A stretch of 64,000 nucleotides of DNA from Meghimatium bilineatum (taxonomy: Eukaryota; Mollusca; Gastropoda; Stylommatophora; Philomycidae). This document shows positions 43,918-54,135 of this stretch, in pieces. A program made the translations under genes and the position numbers. How positions within the stretch are numbered: position 1 is the first letter of the stretch; every line of letters starts with the position of its first letter. The notes below the pieces were generated by a model, which was given only the letters and a program-made list of their open reading frames with translations, did no database searches and was not told the DNA's origin. The stretch is taken from NCBI GenBank assembly GCA_034231615.1, contig CM067306.1, forward strand, positions 31,194,617-31,258,616, read 5' to 3'.

Positions 43918-44118
43918 CAGATGATGATGATGAAATAATACCTTTAGCTGCGAGCATATACCTCTTGACACATGATGATGATGAAATAATACCTATAGCT
44001 GCGAGCAGATAGCTCTTGACACAGGATGATGATGAAATAATACCTTTAGCTGCGAGCATATACCTCTTGATACATGATGATGATGAAATAATACCTTTAG
44101 CTGCAAGCAGATAGCTCG
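43918..44118 (+). repeat. 53-60 bp tandem repeat, four copies
   Basis: GATGATGATGAAATAATACC, TTTAGCTGCGAGCA and TATACCTCTTGAC, four times. DNMT1 intron. Confidence 0.9.
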
Positions 44119-44428
44119 ACATTCCACTGATAAATTGACAGATTTTCTGACAGAAGTACAGGTCTTCCTCAACTAAGGTGATACCGGTGAGTATAAGCAT
44201 GGTTGTGTTAAGGGGGCTTATAGGTTTATGTTTTTCCCAAAAGGAAGCATTTATTAATTATTCGAGAAAAATAATACTATTCACGACATACACGTTATCT
44301 ACTAGGGATTTGTTGTTGCATGGTGGTTGTTCTGGTATGTCACTGGCGAGACCAGGCACTCTACATGCAGTAACATAATCTATGCCGAGTCATATGTCAG
44401 ATTGTAATTAATTTAAAAATCAGCTTAC

Positions 44429-44590
44429 CTTTCTTGTTGGTTGATATTATTTTCATCTTCTAGTTTGGCCCTCTTGGGACTGTTTTCCTTATCATCGCTC
44501 TCATCAGGACACTTGTCACATTCAGTCATCTCCTTGGCTTGAACATCATTAGCAACTATTTCTTGACCTTTCTTTGGTTCCAACTTGGGC
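44429..44590 (-). CDS. DNMT1: DNMT1 exon, charged linker before RFTS
   Basis: A 162-bp exon (acceptor AAGCAG, donor AG|GTAAGC) encodes a lysine- and glutamate-rich linker containing ECDKCPDESDD and SPKRAKLEDE, the latter a possible nuclear-localisation patch. No fold is expected. Its place between the PIP-box and CNECLKYMDD exons and its splice phases (joining through AGG and AGA Arg codons) support the call. Confidence 0.8.
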
Positions 44591-44594
44591 CTGC

Positions 44595-45560
44595 TTGGAA
44601 ATTATGAATGTTTCCGTAGAAAGTAGTTACAAACAAGTAATATCAATAATAAAATATCAATGCAAAAGCAGTCACGCTAAATTACATCTGGACAGAGCAA
44701 GCATATTATTTATCAAGTGAGATATTCTTCTCAGAACGATGTGTTCATCGTGGATACTCTGAGCGCTTCTCTATCCCGGGCAAGCAGGACTGCATTGGCC
44801 AGAGACGTGCATACATTCTTCGATGTCGCTGGTCCATCGTCTTCTTGGACCATGCACAGAGAAAGACAAATCAATGTAAAGAACATTAAATGTAGATAAG
44901 GGTCGAATCTTGAACAACATCACAACATGAAAGCTGAAGTTTATTTTGGTTATATAAAGAGACGTAATAGCATGAGAAAACTAGTAATGGAAGGCATAGT
45001 TGCTGGTAACAAGGCAAAGATAACAACGGACGAGAGACATTTCAGAGTCTTTAGAGGTGCCCATGGCGGCATCATGTCAACTTGCTCAGAATTGTGAGGA
45101 AGTTTAGTGCTCATAAGTAATACTGCATTTTGGGAAGAATGTAACTCAATTAATGCTTTTCATAATATATCCCAATCATTTATATTTTCATATAACCTTA
45201 ATTTCTTGCTGCCTCAATGGAGCCCTGATATACAGGAACAGACAAGATCTGGAACAGACCCGTGAGCTTTCTAAAAACAAGTTGTTTTAAAAACCTCTTC
45301 TATTTATGCTGTCCATATTTTCATGGGTGCCTCTCTAACTTTAAGCCCACTGTATTTAAACAGCGTCACTTTTCGGATGGTATTAGTAACTAGTAGCATG
45401 TCAGAACCATTTGACCTGCTGTTTTCTGATGAAGTTCCGCACTCGTGTTATACCCACCTGCCGTCTGATTGTCTCATTACTGATTATATCTATTTTTATG
45501 ACCTTGTGAAAAAAAACTACTGAAAGCAAACAAAAGGGTAAAGTACACCCTGATCAAGTG
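44595..45560. other. DNMT1 locus intron, nothing recognised
   Basis: No SINE, LINE or exon signature identified. Short frames of 60-66 codons have no recognisable domain. Confidence 0.5.
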
Positions 45561-45564
45561 AAAA

Positions 45565-45755
45565 TATTTGATAGAATAGGAACCACCAAATCAATCAATC
45601 AAAGAATAGGAACCACCAAATCAATCAAACAAACAGAATAGGAACCACCAAATCAATCAATCAAACACAGAATAGGAACCACCAAATCAATCAATCAAAC
45701 ACAGAATAGGAACCACAAAATCAATCAATCATAGAATAGGAACCACAAAATCAAA
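45565..45755 (+). repeat. 32-38 bp tandem repeat, six copies
   Basis: GAATAGGAACCACCAAATCA then (ATCA)n and AACACA, variable in the ATCA number. DNMT1 intron. Confidence 0.9.
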
Positions 45756-45938
45756 CAGTGATTGTTCCACGTAAACTGCTATTTTTTTTTTTTTTACCAA
45801 TATATATATTTACTTACCAATTGGTGCACAATTTTACTGCAGTTTTCTATTTACTTGAATTTTTTTAATCAAACTAATGCAAACATGTTTTGGCAGTAAA
45901 GAAAGTCAATAATAATCATGTACGTTCAAGTAACTCAC

Positions 45939-46020
45939 CTTCCAGAAAACAATGACATAATTGTGGGCTGTTTGTCATCAGGAGTCTTAGAGGCGAGACG
46001 ACCTGAAGTCCGAGCAGGTG
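45939..46020 (-). CDS. DNMT1: DNMT1 exon with PIP-box-like motif
   Basis: An 82-bp exon (acceptor CTACAG, donor AG|GTGAGT) encodes PARTSGRLASKTPDDK followed by QPTIMSFFSG. The Q-x-x-I-x-x-F-F pattern fits a PCNA-interacting PIP box. In known DNMT1 proteins a QTTITSHF motif at this relative position recruits the enzyme to replication forks. The frame joins both neighbours. Confidence 0.85.
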
Positions 46021-46080
46021 CTGTAGAGTATAGATAAAACATATACATATTTTCTGATGCCACTAAGCAATTACACCTAA

Positions 46081-46700
46081 TTAACCTTACAGGCTCTATA
46101 GGTGGTTATAGCCCCGACGTCATTATGTAACTTGGGTTGGTAGGCGTCTCCATTCAACCCCATTGCTATGCCCCAAATCATCAGCACGGAATCACACAAA
46201 GTAAAGCTTATATGATGTAGAATTCCCGCCACACGAAGCTAGAAAGAAATATGTCACAGCCTAAAGGTCAAATTCCTTTACACATTACGATTGCAAGAAG
46301 GAAAAAGCCGGCTAATTTTTGACAACAAATTTCTGAAATGAATTTGTCCATTTTCGACCACATATTTTACTATCAAATGTGGTGTAGCATTGGCAAGTGA
46401 TCAAATGTAGTGTAGCATTGGCAAGTGATCAAATGTAGTGTAGCATTGGCAAGTGATCGTCATAGAAAGTGATATCTGCATGTTTTAATTGCTGTTTTTA
46501 TGTTTTAGTTGTTGTTATGTTATAGAATGTTCGTTTATTCATTGAAAAACACAAAAACAATATGTATCAGAGGTGCCACGTGTCAGCATTTAAAATAAAA
46601 ACATTGTATGTCCATAGTCTTAAACGAGCGGACATTGTATGTGATTTCTTCACGTTTGATTAGTTTGTTCAGTCCATATTACATTAGTCTGGAAATAAAC
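46081..46700 (+). mobile_element. TTAA-associated DNA-transposon 5' region, copy 2
   Basis: Starts TTAACCTTACAGGCTC, homologous to 41,295-41,850 and more diverged. A 24-26 bp block (ATCAAATGTAGTGTAGCATT) is repeated three times at about 46,373-46,460 where copy 1 has its ATG and donor. The 3' end is not defined. Confidence 0.5.
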
Positions 46701-47189
46701 AATATTTAAAAAAAGTGATTAAACACGGAGTTGGTTGTCCCATCTCATATGGGGTCAAAGTGACCCAGATGCCATGCTTACCCTTAGAACCCAGTAGCTC
46801 GATACTTTAGGATTTACACTAAATATGGTTACCCCAGAAACCAATTTTTTGGTATTTCGACTTGCAAGAACAGCGTACAGCACAAGGTAAGTTAATGATA
46901 TAACAAAACATAATTTTATGCAGTATTTGTGTCAAAATAACTCAGATGCGGTGGAGCGTTTTTGTGTATTTTTTTTCCTCAGGCGCCCAGGGAAAGGGGT
47001 GATTAAGAAGGAGAGAAACCACATCACTGTACACAGGAAGTAGGAGAAAAACCACATCATTGTACATAGGATCAAACATTTTGTACAAACATCCTGCAAC
47101 AATTTAAGTGTTGTTATTCTTTGCTCCTCTTTTGGGCTCCAGCAACACCCGAGCGCAATGGCCTGTAAATTTCTTGGAACCAAAACAAA

Positions 47190-47346
47190 CTGCCAAAGAC
47201 AAATGTGCCGGGCCATTGGAACGCATAAAAAGGCGACACAGCTTATTTCCATTCTCTGAACTACATCGTGTTGGAAATCTAGTAGGACCATTGTCCTGCT
47301 ACAAGAGTGACCCAGTGGGAGTTTGAAAATAAACGCAGAAAAAGAA
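47190..47346 (+). mobile_element. SINE-A
   Basis: From CTGCCAAAGACAAATGTGCC to AATAAACGCAGAAAAAGAAG. The core and tail are intact. It follows a SINE-B head piece in opposite orientation (47,105-47,160). Confidence 0.82.
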
Positions 47347-47419
47347 GAAACGATAACCATTTCTTCTACAACTTATGAGAACAAATTTGTTGTTTATTAA
47401 ATTAATCCTCTATACTTAC

Positions 47420-47591
47420 TTCGAGTGGGTGTCTCTACGGATTTTCTACCTCCTTTTAATTTTTTAACCGGTAGTGAGAAGTCATCTTCATCCCCATTGT
47501 CTGCTCCGTTAGTGTCAATCTCTGCTTCAATCAGATCAACTTCCCCTACGCCGTTCAATAGTTGGTTACCATTCTGTGTCTCCGCGATATC
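47420..47591 (-). CDS. DNMT1: DNMT1 exon, acidic N-terminal linker
   Basis: A 172-bp exon with acceptor ATCAG and donor A|GTAAGT reads DIAETQNGNQLLNGVGEV and onward, then an acidic run (DNGDEDD) and a basic KKLKGGRK stretch, ending TPTR plus one base. Low-complexity acidic and basic linkers are usual between the DNMT1 N-terminus and the RFTS domain. The one-base overhang pairs with the exon at 46,020 to give Thr, which keeps the frame. Confidence 0.75.
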
Positions 47592-47740
47592 CTGATGACA
47601 TAAAGTAATATAGTATATAAAACAATTTCAAGGTCGGATTATTTTTACATATTTTGTAGTAATTGTTATAAAGAAACAATTTTTAATTCTGAAAATGAAG
47701 TCCATCATCAAAAGATCCATTAACATGGAATGGAGCTCAC

Positions 47741-47962
47741 CTCATCCATGGCAGCCAAAAGGACAATGCTATCTACAAGCTTGGAAGAAATGAACAAACT
47801 ATGTTTAGATTGAGAAAATACTCTAACATATGTACGGGAAGTTTGGAGTTGGTGTCACTGATATGTACCCTTTTGGACAAGTCCCAGAAAACACAAAACA
47901 TATTTTACAGAACTGCACACTGTACGTAAGTAAAGACAAGAAGAAAGCTATGAGCCTCTGAA
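47741..47962 (+). mobile_element. LINE family-1-like C-terminal fragment
   Basis: Plus-strand pieces read THLIHGSQKDNAIYKLGRNE then QTMFRLRK and, after a frameshift, YGKFGVGVTDMYPFGQVPEN with TKHILQNCTLY. This matches the FRLRTGH...HILQ.C region of family 1. It lies in a DNMT1 intron. A minus-oriented tail of the same kind (CTTCTTCGTCTGCGTTCAGC) follows at 47,966-47,985. Confidence 0.6.
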
Positions 47963-48229
47963 AAAGCTTCTTCGTCTGCGTTCAGCATCTGCATGTGCAA
48001 ACCAGACAGTGGTGTGAGCAACTATAGATATGCATACCACAGCGGTTTGGGCAGATACGGATATGTATGTGCAAAATAGACCACAGTTTGGGCAACTACA
48101 GACCTGAATTTAAAAACCAATGATTTTGGCAGATACTGGCCTGTATGAACACAATTCTCTTGGTGTGGTCACTGAGTACATTTTTTAGACTAATACTCCT
48201 AGATCTTGTACACAGTGTGTTAAATGTAC

Positions 48230-48400
48230 ACACATGTTGCCTTTCCCCAAAAGAAAACAAAGAATAGCATTACTAATCTTCCATGCATGGAGGGGGGGAA
48301 GGGGGTCATGTGTGTGTGAGAGAAAGTTGGCAGTCCCATTCCATAGGTCATAGTGACCCAAAAACCATGCTGAAGTCAAACGTGCCGAGCTGGTACAGGA
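48230..48400 (+). mobile_element. SINE-B, head part
   Basis: TGTTGCCTTTCCCCAAAAGA, AACAAAGAATAGCATTAC, GGCAGTCCCATTCCATAGG and AAACCATGCTGAAGTC follow SINE-B order, with a G-rich insertion at about 48,289-48,310. Confidence 0.65.
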
Positions 48401-48531
48401 ATGGGTTTTCAGCAGACTTCAGCTCAGAGAAGATCATTGGATGAAATAGCTCATACCTCCTTAGTACCTTCTTACGACATGTGACAAGTGTTATTTCCCT
48501 TTCTGGTGCCAATAACACACAGGCAGTATTC

Positions 48532-49042
48532 TTCTTCTGCGTTCTTTCTCAAACTCATGCAGATTAGCAGGATGCAGTCCGGAGAACGGAATGTGTTGTG
48601 TCATGGTTTACAGCATTGCTGCGATATCTGCACCTTTCGGCCGGACACATCCGACTTCAGCATGGCTTTGGGTCACTGACCCTATATGGGTAAATGCAAA
48701 TAAAGTAAATAGGTTACTAGAAAACTATCAATATAAAATAATAAAATATAGAAAATAACAATATAAAAAATTTTCTTTAAAAAAGAACAAATACAATTGT
48801 CAACGTGGTGGTCCAATTGGGATCTTTATCAAGACAACAAAAACAGTTAAGAACAAAAAACCATAACGAATATAAACAAAATGGATTCCTCCCACCAGGA
48901 AATCAACAACCAGCAACAACAGATCCAGTGCAATACCAACTCCATTCCATAACCTCCTTAGTCGCCTTTTACGACATGCGTGGAAGGTAAACAGTGTTGC
49001 TATTCTTTACTCCCCTTTTGGGCCCTGGCAACACACGGGCGA
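48532..49042 (-). mobile_element. SINE-B interrupted by about 245 bp
   Basis: The tail half (48,532-48,690) and head half (48,942-49,042) form one SINE-B within near-identical flanks GGCAGTATTC (48,522-48,531) and GGCATTATTC (49,043-49,052). The AT-rich insert (48,691-48,941) replaces about 10 bp. An 80-bp segment (CTTACGACATGTG to CAATAACACACAGGC) occurs on both sides of the element (48,455-48,530; 49,060-49,135). Confidence 0.75.
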
Positions 49043-49179
49043 GGCATTATTCTAAACTTCCTTATTACCTCTTACGACATGTGGTAAGTGTTATTTCCCT
49101 TTCTGTGCCAATAACACACAGGCATTATTCTAAACATAAATAAAGTTAGCAGCAGAGACAAGAAAAACATTTAATCTTG

Positions 49180-50272
49180 TTTGTTTTGCGTTCGCTCCAT
49201 TGTAATCAGCACAGATATTCATGTGATTTCCGCCAGGAGCGTAGTTACATTGTGCCACCGTTATGTGCCTTGCAGGCCCAGCACATCTGATTTCGACATG
49301 CCTTGACATTTCAGGTGGACTGCCCTAGCCTGTGACAGACTTCCTATCTGTCGTCAGGCAGTGAATGTGCACTTATTCTACGCCGAAACTGTTTGTCCTT
49401 CACATCTATCTTGCACGAGGTGTTCCGCCACCAGTGAACTTGTCTCATGTAATTTGACGTATTGTGACTGGGCCCATTGGGTACTGAACCTTTTCTCATC
49501 CTCAAACCTGGTTCCGGTTTAGTAAGAACTTGACAGAAGAAATGGACTCGGACTCGTTCACCCTCTTAGCCGAAGTGTTGTTCACCAACTTCATGAACCA
49601 CTCATCCTAAGTCCGAGTCTATACACATTTTTATGAGCGTCAGGGACTAGCATTTGTTCTAGAACAGCTGAACAGTGCTGTCACCCTGGAAGGCTGTGCC
49701 TGCGCCCATCAGGCACTGAATCTTTTCTCTCCGCAAGCATGATTCCGTTATAGAAAAAACTCAACAGTAGAGTTGGGCCTGGGCTTGGATCACCGGTATC
49801 TAGGAGATTGTCTCGAATAAACAAAACAATAGTTCTGATTTCCTTGAAACGTTTTTCATTCTCTTTGCATGTGCTGCTGTCCTCTAGCGCTGTGCTTCCC
49901 TCTCAGTGTACACATTGTGCTATTATTTTTATTGTGACTAATGTGCCATTCTTTATATTTCTCATAACATCTGCCCACTTTGTAACAACTGCATTAGCCG
50001 CCCTTCCGATGCTTCTGCAGAACTGACTAGCTTCACTGTGTGTCGACAGTGCTGCTGCATGTGTTGATGCAGAGGTGTCTGAGATATTGCCTGTCAAATC
50101 TCTTTCCAACTGCTACCTCCACTTTCACGGACACAATCCCCAAAAGTTTTAGTCAGAATCAGCATGAGCAGCTGTATTTGTTTCCAGGGTGCACCATGAG
50201 GAGGTAATTATGGGATCTTGGTTATCTGCTAACCCTGGGTCCGCCGAGAGCAATGCTGTACCCTTTGCACCC
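49180..50272 (-). mobile_element. Repeat C, second copy, with imperfect 14-bp TSD
   Basis: Homologous end to end to 60,791-62,040 (TTTGCGTTCGCTCCATTGTA at one end, CCCTTTGCACCC at the other). Flanks AACATTTAATCTTG (49,166-49,179) and AACATCTTATCTTG (50,273-50,286) match at 12 of 14 positions. It has about two internal repeats where the other copy has four. In a DNMT1 intron. Confidence 0.8.
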
Positions 50273-50564
50273 AACATCTTATCTTGATAAAGACCTTTTT
50301 GTTCAAAACATCAATTCTGAGAATTGTTTCACGTAAAACTGTTATACAACAATTTTTTATTCAATCAAATATCATGTGCCTACCCACTTTTTTCTGAATT
50401 GTGAACGAAATGTGCAGCTTCATTCCAAGTTTGTTATAGTACGAGCAGTTAAGGTCACCAGCAGACAATGCTGCCAAAAAAACAAAACGGTTAATTTAAT
50501 CGGAGATATCTGTTTAGTGAGCTTGCCAGCTACAGTACAGATAAAGATGTGTATTTGTTACAAA

Positions 50565-50795
50565 CTCCTGCCAAGGTCATGAGGGGGAGCTCTCAGTGTG
50601 TAGCGCACAGTTTGATTACAGCTTGGCTGCGATATCTGTGCCTTTTGGTCTGCCATATAACTTTTGGATCATTAGCCTGTGTTATGGAATAGCCAACTCA
50701 ATCCCCAAATCTCCTTAATGGCCTCATATGACATACATGGAAGGTGAGTGATGCTATTCTTTGTCCATATGTGACTCCGAGCAACACACGAGGTC
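50565..50795 (-). mobile_element. SINE-B, diverged
   Basis: ACAAACTCCTGCCAAGGTCA, TTACAGCTTGGCTGCGATAT, TGTGCCTTTTGGTCTGCCAT and GAGCAACACACG in order. Confidence 0.72.
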
Positions 50796-50964
50796 CTACA
50801 CTCAATTCAGCAGCCACTGCTCCTAACTAAGTGTTGAAATAATGACGACATTTCACGACTAACAGAACATCGACTCGTTTTATATGTAAGTCCCTCACCC
50901 AAGTGTTACCTGGGAACCAAAATGAGAACAAAGAATAAAAACACATTTACCTTCCATACAAATT

Positions 50965-51162
50965 GTAATAGGCGACTAAGGACGTTAGGTGGAGTTGGCT
51001 GTCCCATCCCACATATGATCAAAGAGACACAAAGTGATACTGAAGTTAAATATGTTCTGTTGAAAGGCGCAGATACCGCAGCAATGATGGAAACTGTGAC
51101 AACACATTCTAACTACATCCTGCTGATCTGCAGGAGCTTGAGAACAATCGCAGAAGATGAAA
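50965..51162 (+). mobile_element. SINE-B, tail part
   Basis: TAATAGGCGACTAAGGACGT, GAGTTGGCTGTCCCATCCCA, GAAAGGCGCAGATACCGCAG and ACATCCTGCTGATCTGCAGG, with tail CGCAGAAGATG. Confidence 0.8.
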
Positions 51163-51232
51163 TTTAAGTATGGAAACTGCTGGTTGCTCTAAAATATTGG
51201 CCATAAAACATAAATATTTCTCTTAGATCACA

Positions 51233-51378
51233 ATTTCCACCAAAGGCAGATGTGTCGGGCAATTGCCGCAAATAAAATGGTTTTAAAGCGTATTTCCATC
51301 CTCTGGACTAAATCCAACTAGAAATTGTGTAGGACAATGTCATGTTACAAGGGAAATCCAGCGGGGAGTTTCTTCTTC
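51233..51378 (+). mobile_element. SINE-A, tail altered
   Basis: CCAAAGGCAGATGTGTCGGG to CCAGCGGGGAGTTTCTTC. The GAACGCTGAAGAAG end is replaced by TTCTTCTTC. Confidence 0.78.
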
Positions 51379-51394
51379 ATCATTTTTCAGTCAG

Positions 51395-51560
51395 ATATCA
51401 GATACCAATAGCTTCAATGAATTGTGTGGTTCGCTTCAGGTCATCCATGGAACCCCTCAAGTCTAGAAGAAGTGCAGTCTCAGTGGGCCATATTTTCTCC
51501 TTCTCTTCTTGGTAGATTTGACACATATGAAGAATGTGTTCTGCAGTCTCTGGACTCTGT
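51395..51560 (-). mobile_element. LINE family-1-like C-terminus at the edge of a minisatellite
   Basis: The minus strand reads SPETAEHILHMCQIYQEEKE then KIWPTETALLLDLRGSMDDL and KRTTQFIEAIGI, ending in a stop. This is the family-1 C-terminal signature (HIL..C...WP.E...L.....DDL..T). The 29-bp minisatellite (51,549-52,317) begins directly upstream in the coding sense. Confidence 0.7.
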
Positions 51561-52317
51561 GGTAGTACATGTAATACTGATGAAGCTGTGGTAGTACATG
51601 TAATGATGATGAAGCTGTGGTAGTACATGTAATGATGATGAAACTGTGGTAGTACATGTAATGATGATGGAACTGTGGTAGTACATGTGACGATGATAGA
51701 ACTGTGGTAGTACATGTGACGATGATAGAACTGTGGTAGTACATGTGACGATGATGGAACTGTGGTAGTACATGTAATGATGATGAAACTGTGGTAGTAC
51801 ATGTGACGATGAAACTGTGGTAGTACATGTAATGATGATCGAACTGTGATAGTACATGTAATGATGATGAAACTGTGGTAGTACATGTAATGATGATAGA
51901 ACTGTGGTAGTACATGTAATGATGATCGAACTGTGATAGTACATGTAATGATGATGAAACTGTGGTAGTACATGTAATGATGATGGAACTGTGGTAGTAC
52001 ATGTGACGATGATAGAACTGTGGTAGTACATGTGACGATGATAGAACTGTGGTAGTACATGTAACGATGATAGAACTGTGGTAGTACATGTGACGATGAT
52101 GGAACTGTGGTAGTACATGTAATGATGATCGAACTGTGATAGTACATGTAATGATGATGAAACTGTGGTAGTACATGTAATGATGATAGAACTGTGGTAG
52201 TACATGTAATGATGATAGAACTGTGGTAGTACATGTAATGATGATAGAACTGTGGTAGTACATGTAATGATGATAGAACTGTGGTAGTACATGTAATGAT
52301 GATGAAACTGTGGTAGT
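51549..52317 (+). repeat. 29-bp minisatellite, about 27 copies
   Basis: Unit CTGTGGTAGTACATGTAATG then ATGATGAAA, with GACGATG, ATCGAA and ATGGAA variants. Because 29 is not a multiple of 3 and the unit has no minus-strand stop, all three minus frames stay open (up to 314 codons). These are artefacts. It adjoins a LINE family-1 C-terminus at 51,395-51,560. Confidence 0.95.
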
Positions 52318-52579
52318 ACTGTGGAATCCCTCTATAGCTCATACATTTCTAGCAAATTTCCTGTTACCAGCAAACACCTCCATCACTAACGCCCTTTATA
52401 CAGACATAACACAGCTGTTTATAACACAAACATAACACAGACCTACCACAGGGATCTGGTAAGTGAGTAATAAATGCTTCTTTCCCTGAATTTGCGCCTA
52501 CCAACTTCATTTTCTTTTGATTATAAAGAAAATATTATGAGTATACTCAATAGAGAGGTTGTAAGCTGGTAAACAGTGT

Positions 52580-52975
52580 CTACTTTCATAGGCAACAACA
52601 GACCATCATTTTTCGACTTAGAAAGGCTTCTGCACGACTCCAGGGCCACCTGTACCGAATCAGGGTAGCCCATACAAATGAATGTCCATGCCGAGCAGGC
52701 ATACAGATCCCTGAACACATACTCAACGATTGTCCAGGATACAAAGAACTGCAAGGCAAGACATAGCCACACTAGACTGAACTGAGGCAAAAACTTTAGG
52801 GCAGCCGCTATGACCTGGAGAAGATGGAGCTTCGTCCTGGCCACTGGCCTGAAGACCTAACAAAATCTTTAGAACAGCAGCTATGACCTGGAGACGACGG
52901 AGCTTCGTCCTGGCCACTGGCCTTAAGATCTAACACAACCAAAAGAATCCTGAATACAGAAACATGGTCTGCTGA
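52580..52975 (+). mobile_element. LINE family-1-like C-terminal fragment with internal duplication
   Basis: Plus-strand frame pieces read TIIFRLRKASARLQGHLYRI, then PCRAGIQIPEHILNDCPGYK and LEKMELRPGHWPEDLT. The stretch GCAGC(C/T)GCTATGACCTGGAG to CTGGCCACTGGCCT occurs twice (about 52,800 and 52,870), a short tandem duplication. Confidence 0.65.
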
Positions 52976-53212
52976 AATGTCGATGTGTCAGGAGTCAAGT
53001 TAACTATGTGATCATTGATGCCAACAAATAGAAGTTCTAAATTTTGAAAACTGATTTCGTTGGGTTCTGCTAACATCCTCCACCCCACGCAATCATCTTT
53101 GTTGTCTGATTCTACAAACTCACTCCCTATACACAATCATTTCTTGTTTGATTCCACTAACCCACTGCATATACACGATCATCTCTAATATTAAGCTCGC
53201 CCGTGTGTTGCC

Positions 53213-53470
53213 GGCCAGAAAGGGGAGCAAAGAATAACAACACTGTTTACCTTTCACGCATGTTGTAAAAGGCGACTAAGGAGGTTATGGGATGGAGTTG
53301 GCTGTCCCATCCCATATAGGGTCAGTGACCCAAAGCCATGCAAAAGTCGAATGTGTCAGGCTGAAAGGCGCAGATATCGCAGCAATGCTGTAAACCATGG
53401 CACAACGCATTCCGTTCTCCGGACTACATCCTGCTAATCTGCAGGAGTTTGAGAACGAACGCAGAAGAAA
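53213..53470 (+). mobile_element. SINE-B, well preserved, TSD AATATTAAG
   Basis: From CGCCCGTGTGTTGCCGGCC to GAACGAACGCAGAAGAAAAA. AATATTAAG flanks both sides (about 53,190-53,202 and just after the tail). It ends about 60 bp before the N-terminal DNMT1 exon. Confidence 0.88.
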
Positions 53471-53537
53471 AAAAGAATATTAAGTTAACCTCTGCTTCCA
53501 TTTAGACATATGACCAACTACAAACAATTCATCTCAC

Positions 53538-53586
53538 CTTCGCAGTTATGTCTCCATCTTTGAACTCTGACTCAATCTTGTTTAGC
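53538..53586 (-). CDS. DNMT1: DNMT1 N-terminal exon (DMAP1-binding/coiled region)
   Basis: A 49-bp exon between a TTTCAG acceptor and an AAG|GTGAGA donor encodes LNKIESEFKDGDITAK. This resembles the vertebrate DNMT1 N-terminal stretch that ends in GYLAKV. It closes in phase 0 and the next exon (47,591) opens in phase 0, so the two join cleanly. It is short and the similarity is modest, so it is the least certain exon of the set. Confidence 0.55.
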
Positions 53587-53619
53587 CTGAAATTCAAAAA
53601 ATATTAATATTCTTGCTAA

Positions 53620-54135
53620 AGTCAGATGTGTCAGGACAGAAGTCACAAATATGACATCAAAGCTGTAAACTGCGACACCAATGCACTACATTCTCCTTAC
53701 ATGCAGGAATTTTAGAACAAACGCAGACTTAGAAAGAATATAAACAACATAAAAATCAATGTCAGTTTTAGTCTTGTCTGCATTCTTTCTCAAATTCCTG
53801 CTTATATACAGGAGATAGTCCATACAACGGAATATACTATGTCATGATTAAATTGACATTAAGCACATGTGTTACTCAAACCGAAAGGGGAGCAAAGAAT
53901 AGCAACACCACGACCCTTGACCCATGCATGTCATAAAAGGCAACTAAGGTTTGGGGAAAGAGTTTGATGTCTCACCTCATAGGTTGAATTTACCAAAATA
54001 CCCATGATGAAATTGGATGTGGCAGACCAAAAGCAGATATTGCAACCAAGCTGTAAAACATGATACAATGCATTCTGCTATCCTGACTACATTCTAGTAA
54101 CCAGGAAACGTTTAAGAATGAAAACAGAAAAATTA
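53620..54135 (+). mobile_element. Cluster of three SINE-B pieces
   Basis: A tail piece in plus sense (53,620-53,735: GTCAGATGTGTCAGGACAGA...GAACAAACGCAGAC), a tail piece in minus sense (53,770-53,845), then a nearly full plus-sense copy (53,880-54,135: CCGAAAGGGGAGCAAAGAAT...CAGAAAAATTA). Confidence 0.75.

Larger units (their letters stand above)
21900..53586 (-). pseudogene. DNMT1: DNMT1-like locus: N-terminal and regulatory part only, catalytic domain absent
   Basis: Sixteen minus-strand exons follow the order of animal DNMT1: N-terminal segment, PIP-box-like motif, RFTS ends, CXXC finger, BAH1, BAH2, GK linker and the start of methyltransferase motif I. They sum to about 2.57 kb (about 855 residues); vertebrate DNMT1 has about 1,600. 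In the family this nuclear enzyme copies CpG methylation onto hemimethylated DNA after replication. Seen here: one in-frame stop (39,739-39,741), one single-base frameshift (about 24,937), splice phases that fail to join at 43,739/41,129 and at 28,967/28,056, and no exon for catalytic motifs IV-X between 21,900 and the protease exons starting at 21,320. I call it a probable pseudogene or rearranged copy. A real gene damaged by assembly or base-calling errors is the main alternative. No initiator exon was found above 53,586. Confidence 0.6.

Noticed and set aside
44717-44899. Possible coding frame (VDTLSASLSRASRTALARDV)
   Set aside because: 60 codons, no recognisable domain, no splice context in keeping with DNMT1, and the opposite strand is the gene strand.
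47741-47787. Possible extra DNMT1 exon on the minus strand (LVDSIVLLAAMDE with a GTGAGC donor)
   Set aside because: The same DNA on the plus strand fits a LINE C-terminal fragment (QTMFRLRK, TKHILQNC). The acceptor would be a poor CCAAG, and adjacent exons already join in phase without it.
51398-52342. Three overlapping minus-strand frames of 266-314 codons
   Set aside because: They come from a 29-bp repeat that cycles through all frames. Only the last 50 or so codons of one frame match a protein, a LINE C-terminus.
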